A stretch of 64,000 nucleotides of DNA from Bacteroidaceae bacterium (GTDB taxonomy: Bacteria > Bacteroidota > Bacteroidia > Bacteroidales > Bacteroidaceae): NCBI GenBank assembly GCA_017645305.1, contig JAGCPD010000003.1, forward strand, positions 124,001 to 188,000. The letters run 5' to 3'. The position numbers were made by a program, and so were the translations under genes. The notes beneath the pieces are model-generated. The model was not told the DNA's origin and made no database searches. It was given only the letters and a program-made list of their open reading frames with translations. Positions 60,642 to 64,000 of this stretch are shown here, in pieces. Each line of letters begins with the position of its first letter. The stretch's first letter is position 1.

Positions 60642-61663
60642 ATGGCCAAGATAAAAGCAAGAGAGAGTCAAAATATTGAATACAAGAGCACCTGGCATGA
60701 CGAATACCTCAAGTGGATTTGCGGCTTTGCAAACGCACAAGGTGCCGTCATGTACTTCGGTGTGAATAACGACCATGAGGTTATTGGCCTTGATAACGTT
60801 GACCGCCTCATGGAGGACATCCCCAACAAGATTGTCACTACTATGGGTATCGTGGTGGATGTCAACCTTTGCCATTTGGAAGGTTTGGACTACATTGAGG
60901 TGTATATCGAACCCAGCAACATCCCCATCAACTATCGCGGCAAGTATTACTACCGTTCCGGCAGTACCATGCAGGAACTTCGCGGTCCCGCCTTCCAGCA
61001 GTTCGTCTTGAAGAAGATGGTCGCTCATGGGATGATGTTACCAACGAACGCGCTACATTTAACGACATTGACCGCAATGCTATTGACTATTTTCTCTGTA
61101 AGGGTATCGATGCACAGCGCATTCCTGAAGACCAGCGTGAAGCTTCAACCAAGGACGTGCTTGCCAATTTACATCTGATTGACGAGAATGGCCATTTGAA
61201 GAATGCAGCATTGTTGCTTTATGGCAAGCATTCTTCAATGCCGCGTAACACAAATATAGCTGACACCATGTTCAAGGCAGGGTTTATTGATACTTGGGGT
61301 CGTGGTTACAAGAAGATTCGTGAATGTTTTGAGGGTGCAGGACTTCCCATGCCCAAAGTGGAGAACTTCTGTGGTGGTGTAAGAGTATCATTCCAACGCG
61401 GTTTTGACGTTGTCACAGGGAAGAAGATTGTCCCCAGTAATGTCCCCAGTATGTCCCCAGTGCAACTCACTGAAAGACAGAGGAAAATATGTGATTTGAT
61501 AAAAATTAATCCTCGGATATCTGCAAACGAAATGTCCCCAGTTTTGTCAGTAGTTGTCAAGACTGTCAAACGTGACCTCGCAGCCATGCAAAAGATGGGT
61601 GTCTTGATTCGCGAAGGCAACACAAGTGCTGGTCACTGGATTGTCATTGAGCCTCACACTTAG
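60642..61663 (+). pseudogene. AlbA_2 (Schlafen-like) ATP-binding regulator gene, twice damaged
   Basis: The N-terminal AlbA_2 domain is intact (SQNIEYKSTWHDEYLKWICG, GAVMYFGVNNDHEVIG, YRSGSTMQELRG). At about 61015-61020 one base is missing in a G-run: the frame breaks after LKKM and continues one frame over as RSWDDVTNERATFNDIDRNA and on to LLLYGKHS. There, near 61232-61240, it jumps to SMPRNTNIADTMFKAGFID, so about 200 residues including the ATPase core are gone. The C-terminal winged helix (VVKTVKRDLAAMQKMGVL) remains. The gene would have been a DNA-binding regulator found in many defence islands. It is not functional as it stands. Confidence 0.85.
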
Positions 61664-61901
61664 ATGAAAAAAAATCATGCCTATAGAGAACTCCTAAATT
61701 GTCAATTTTCAATTATCAAGGGTGCGATTAAGCGAGAACAGGACCAAACTTGTTTGAGCTATCCTGAGAGTGATCAGTCTCGACAATAAGTCAAGCCCGC
61801 TACGATATTGAAGAGATATGATTCTCCACTTTAATCCCCGATCTTTAATCCTTAATCCGTTTTTTCCTCCTTCCGCTTTGCTGTTATGAGAAAAAAAACT
61901 T
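61664..61901. other. Gap between the AlbA_2 remnant and the structured RNA
   Basis: Holds phrase repeats (TTGTCAATTTTCAATTATC) and the third copy of the dispersed repeat; no gene is seen. Confidence 0.6.
61722..61790 (+). repeat. Dispersed ~68-bp repeat, copy 3
   Basis: GTGCGATTAAGCGAGAACAG, AAACTTGTTTGAGCTATCCT and GAGAGTGATCAGTCTCGACA align with copies 1 and 2. Its first 16 bases also match the edge of the aroB and ogt promoter element (CGATTAAGCGAGAACA). Confidence 0.7.
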
Positions 61902-61909
61902 ATCTTTGT
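61902..61909 (+). promoter_or_regulatory. -7 promoter box TATCTTTG of the structured RNA
   Basis: A perfect TAnnTTTG box, with transcription expected to start near 61916. Confidence 0.6.
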
Positions 61910-61915
61910 AGCTGC

Positions 61916-62528
61916 AATCTGCCTATCATGGCATTGATGCACATCGTGATGTGCGGAGCCGCTGGGTAGAGCACTACATATTGAAAGGCGTTACTTTACG
62001 CTTTGTTTTTGGACTTTCGAAACTACCACAATCGAATAACGGTCAAAAACATTGCAGGGGTAATTGCCACGGGGTGTAATATTTACTCTCCGTAGTGTGC
62101 GCGAGGCTCGTGTAGCCTCAACGCACACTTTACGGGTGTCTATATACTCCAACGTGGATGTTTACTCTGTCTGTTTACCGTTATGGCTGTGGTAGGCCAC
62201 GAAAGTCGAACAGGCAGATGCAAGCACCCACGTTTTTTGTATGTAGCTATCAATAAAGTAAAATCAATCTGACTTTCGGGTGCTTGTCAGAACAAAAAGA
62301 ATAAGGAGACAGCAAAGAGAAACTGACTAAACCATACTGACGAGCATCATTTCGCTTCTGACAAAAGAGAACTGGAAATCTAACTGACGCAGGAAGCAGA
62401 AAAGACGTAATGGACTCGCACGAAAATGCGTGAGGGACTTGTTATGCTTTTCTTGCAGCGTTTCCAGTCGCTTCTTTTGGGCACGACAGCCCCTTGCGCT
62501 TTTCTTTCAAAGGTGCAAGGGGGTTTTT
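61916..62528 (+). ncRNA. Candidate structured RNA or long 5' leader of the GGCC restriction-modification genes
   Basis: About 610 nt with no credible reading frame but strong pairing. Hairpin GCACATC-GT-GATGTGC at 61940-61955. Compound stem at 62090-62135: CCGTA+GTGTGCG against CGCACAC+TACGG, with inner GAGGCT/AGCCTC. CAAGCACCC (62221-62229) can pair either with GTGGATG-side bases at 62152-62160, which puts a CCCACG stem directly before TTTTTT, or with GGGTGCTTG at 62278-62286. CGAAAGTC (62200-62207) likewise has two partners, GACTTTCG at 62012 and at 62271. It ends in a terminator, CCCCTTGC/GCAAGGGG plus T5 (62490-62528), 20 bases before the methyltransferase ATG. I cannot name the family. 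Confidence 0.6.
62490..62528 (+). terminator. Intrinsic terminator directly before the methyltransferase gene
   Basis: 8-bp stem CCCCTTGC (62490-62497) / GCAAGGGG (62515-62522) followed by GTTTTT. No promoter-like box fits in the 20 bases between it and ATG 62549. Confidence 0.75.
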
Positions 62529-62548
62529 CGTGTCTCAATAAGCGAAAA

Positions 62549-63553
62549 ATGAAAGTAATAAGCCTATTTAGTGGTTGTGGGGGCTTGGACCTTGGTTTTG
62601 AAAAAGCAGGATTTGAAGTCCCTATTGCCAACGAGTTTGATCCAACAATTTTTGAGACCTTCAAAGTAAATCACCCCCAAACGAAACTGATTGAGGGAGA
62701 CATTCGAAACATTTCTGAAAGCGATTTCCCTGATGATGTTGATGGTATTATTGGTGGACCTCCATGTCAATCTTGGTCTGAGGCTGGTGCTCTAAGAGGT
62801 ATAGAAGATCAAAGAGGACAATTGTTTTTTGATTATATCAGAGTTCTTAGAAAGACTCAACCGAAGTTTTTCTTGGCAGAGAATGTAAGTGGTATGCTTG
62901 CAAACAGACATTCAGAAGCAGTTCAAAACATACTAAGACTCTTTGATGAAAGCAATTACAATGTAACCCTAACGCTTGTGAATGCAAAAGACTATGGCGT
63001 TGCACAAGAACGAAAAAGAGTGTTCTATATTGGATTTAGAAAGGACTTGGATATTAAGTTTAAGTTCCCTGAAGGTTCAACGAAAGACGATAAAAAGAAG
63101 ATAACGTTAAGGGATATCATTTGGGACTTACAGTTTACGGCTGTTCCTTCTGGACAAAATAATAATCACAACCCTGTGGCTATCAACAACAACGAATACT
63201 TTACCGGTGCTTATTCACCTATCTTCATGAGCCGTAACCGCGTTAAATCATGGGATGAGCAAGCCTTTACAGTACAGGCATCAGGTCGCCAATGCCAATT
63301 ACATCCTCAAGCCCCAAAGATGATTAAGGTTGACAAAAACGACTGCCGTTTTGTCGAGGGACAAAAAGAGTTGTATAGAAGAATGACTATTCGCGAGGTC
63401 GCAAGAGTTCAAGGATTCCCAGATGACTTCAAGTTTATCTATAGGAATACTAACGACGCTTATAAGATGATAGGTAACGCAGTTCCAGTAAATCTCGCAT
63501 ACGAAATAGCATTAGCAATAAAAGAAGCATTAAATGAGCAACAGAAGCAATGA
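62549..63553 (+). CDS. DNA cytosine-5 methyltransferase, HaeIII-like (GGCC)
   Basis: 334 residues from ATG 62549; an in-frame start at 62426 lies inside the upstream terminator region. All m5C motifs are present: [16 protein letters not shown] (I), [12 protein letters not shown] with catalytic Cys 73 (IV), AENVSG (VI), [15 protein letters not shown] (VIII) and [13 protein letters not shown] (X). The recognition domain, with [11 protein letters not shown] and [17 protein letters not shown], follows M.HaeIII very closely, so GGCC is the likely target. It protects the host from the next gene's product and overlaps it by 20 bases. Confidence 0.93.
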   Translation: MKVISLFSGCGGLDLGFEKAGFEVPIANEFDPTIFETFKVNHPQTKLIEGDIRNISESDFPDDVDGIIGGPPCQSWSEAGALRGIEDQRGQLFFDYIRVLRKTQPKFFLAENVSGMLANRHSEAVQNILRLFDESNYNVTLTLVNAKDYGVAQERKRVFYIGFRKDLDIKFKFPEGSTKDDKKKITLRDIIWDLQFTAVPSGQNNNHNPVAINNNEYFTGAYSPIFMSRNRVKSWDEQAFTVQASGRQCQLHPQAPKMIKVDKNDCRFVEGQKELYRRMTIREVARVQGFPDDFKFIYRNTNDAYKMIGNAVPVNLAYEIALAIKEALNEQQKQ

Positions 63554-64000
63554 CCAAGGGCGAGCTTATGAGTACATTACACTTGTAACGCTCCATACAG
63601 AGATTTCCAAAATCCGTAAGGCTGAGATAGTACAAAATAGCAGTCTAAAGGCGGCTAAGGATGCATGGGATAATATGAACAACAACATGCAGCAATTGCT
63701 TGCTGTTAGTGCTACTTCTTTTGTTCCAGAGATATTCGATTTAGAACCTTTGATTCTTGAAGATGATGGAGATAGTGTTGAGTTGCTTATACAAAAAGAC
63801 AACAAAGGAGAAGAAGGCGATGTGAGAGATATCCTCATTGTACGAAGTGGTATTGAATGGGAGATTGGTCTCAGCATGAAACATAATCATTTTGCTGTCA
63901 AACACAGCCGCCTGTCTCACAAAATAGATTTTGGCAAGAAATGGTATGACGTTTCATGTTCAGAGCACTACTGGCAGTCTGTATTACCTATCTTTGAATA
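63534..64000 (+). CDS. HaeIII-family restriction endonuclease, 5' part
   Basis: Starts at ATG 63534 inside the methyltransferase end and runs off the window (155 codons visible). It begins [20 protein letters not shown] and contains [20 protein letters not shown] followed by [15 protein letters not shown], the region where R.HaeIII-type enzymes carry their Asp and Glu-x-Lys-like catalytic residues (here Asp in VRDILI, then Glu and Lys). Partner of the GGCC methyltransferase. The AT-rich sequence differs from the housekeeping genes and fits lateral acquisition. Confidence 0.85.
   Translation, partial: MSNRSNDQGRAYEYITLVTLHTEISKIRKAEIVQNSSLKAAKDAWDNMNNNMQQLLAVSATSFVPEIFDLEPLILEDDGDSVELLIQKDNKGEEGDVRDILIVRSGIEWEIGLSMKHNHFAVKHSRLSHKIDFGKKWYDVSCSEHYWQSVLPIFE

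Noticed and set aside
61916..62528. tmRNA, RNase P RNA or 6S RNA
   Set aside because: No tag-peptide frame with a tRNA-like end, no RNase P core (GAGGAAAGTCC...), and no long central-bubble hairpin were found, so the region is left unnamed.
62426..62548. N-terminal extension of the GGCC methyltransferase from 62426
   Set aside because: It would translate through the terminator stem; the family starts at [12 protein letters not shown] (62549).

Overview
The window is chromosomal DNA from a member of the Bacteroidales, most likely Prevotellaceae. The evidence is Bacteroidota -7 boxes (TAnnTTTG) a short distance upstream of most genes, a TamB/TamL pair, serine palmitoyltransferase, a GldE-like protein, the DUF4199/DUF6452/DUF6048 families, and trp genes in the order B-E-G-D-C-F-A. 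No rRNA, IS element or CRISPR array was seen.

Layout. 1-5.8 kb: a frameshifted secreted oxidoreductase, then a umuD...umuC mutagenesis locus split by an AbiEi/AbiEii toxin-antitoxin cassette that has its own promoter and operator-like palindrome. 6-11 kb: small hypothetical genes, a nucleoside hydrolase interrupted by an in-frame TAG, ogt, and a secreted PI-PLC-like protein. 11-25.6 kb: housekeeping genes (gdhA, initiator tRNA, TetR, fabG, a pseudouridine synthase, tamB-tamL, a nucleotidyltransferase, a lipid kinase, serine palmitoyltransferase). 25.6-32.2 kb: a defence and phage-like island with a 1501-residue single-chain restriction-modification protein, a GIY-YIG protein, and broken KilA-N and RhuM genes, bounded by a palindrome cluster and an 11-bp tandem repeat. 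32.2-35.6 kb: DEAD-box helicase, NhaD antiporter and a small exported protein. 35.7-42.3 kb: complete trp operon. 42.3-46.1 kb: gldE, ssb, GH20 hexosaminidase, tRNA-Thr and SRP RNA. 46.1-55.6 kb: envelope genes, mntP, apbE, a Crp-type regulator, an M3 peptidase fused to dCMP deaminase, and a C-terminal processing protease. 55.5-60.2 kb: secreted GH95-type fucosidase and aroB. 60.2-64 kb: palindromes, a doubly damaged AlbA_2-type gene, a long structured untranslated region with its own promoter and terminators, and a HaeIII-like (GGCC) restriction-modification pair that runs off the window.

Two patterns recur. Short degenerate phrase repeats fill many gaps and also sit in frame inside umuC, the PLC gene and trpF. 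A promoter-bearing near-palindromic element precedes the nucleoside hydrolase, ogt and aroB genes, and its edge resembles a roughly 68-bp dispersed repeat present in three copies. The most unusual item is the roughly 610-nt structured region (about 61916-62528) in front of the GGCC methyltransferase. It has mutually exclusive pairings next to a U-run and a second terminator 20 bp before the methyltransferase start. That layout fits either a conditional leader for the restriction-modification genes or a separate RNA gene behind which the pair has inserted.
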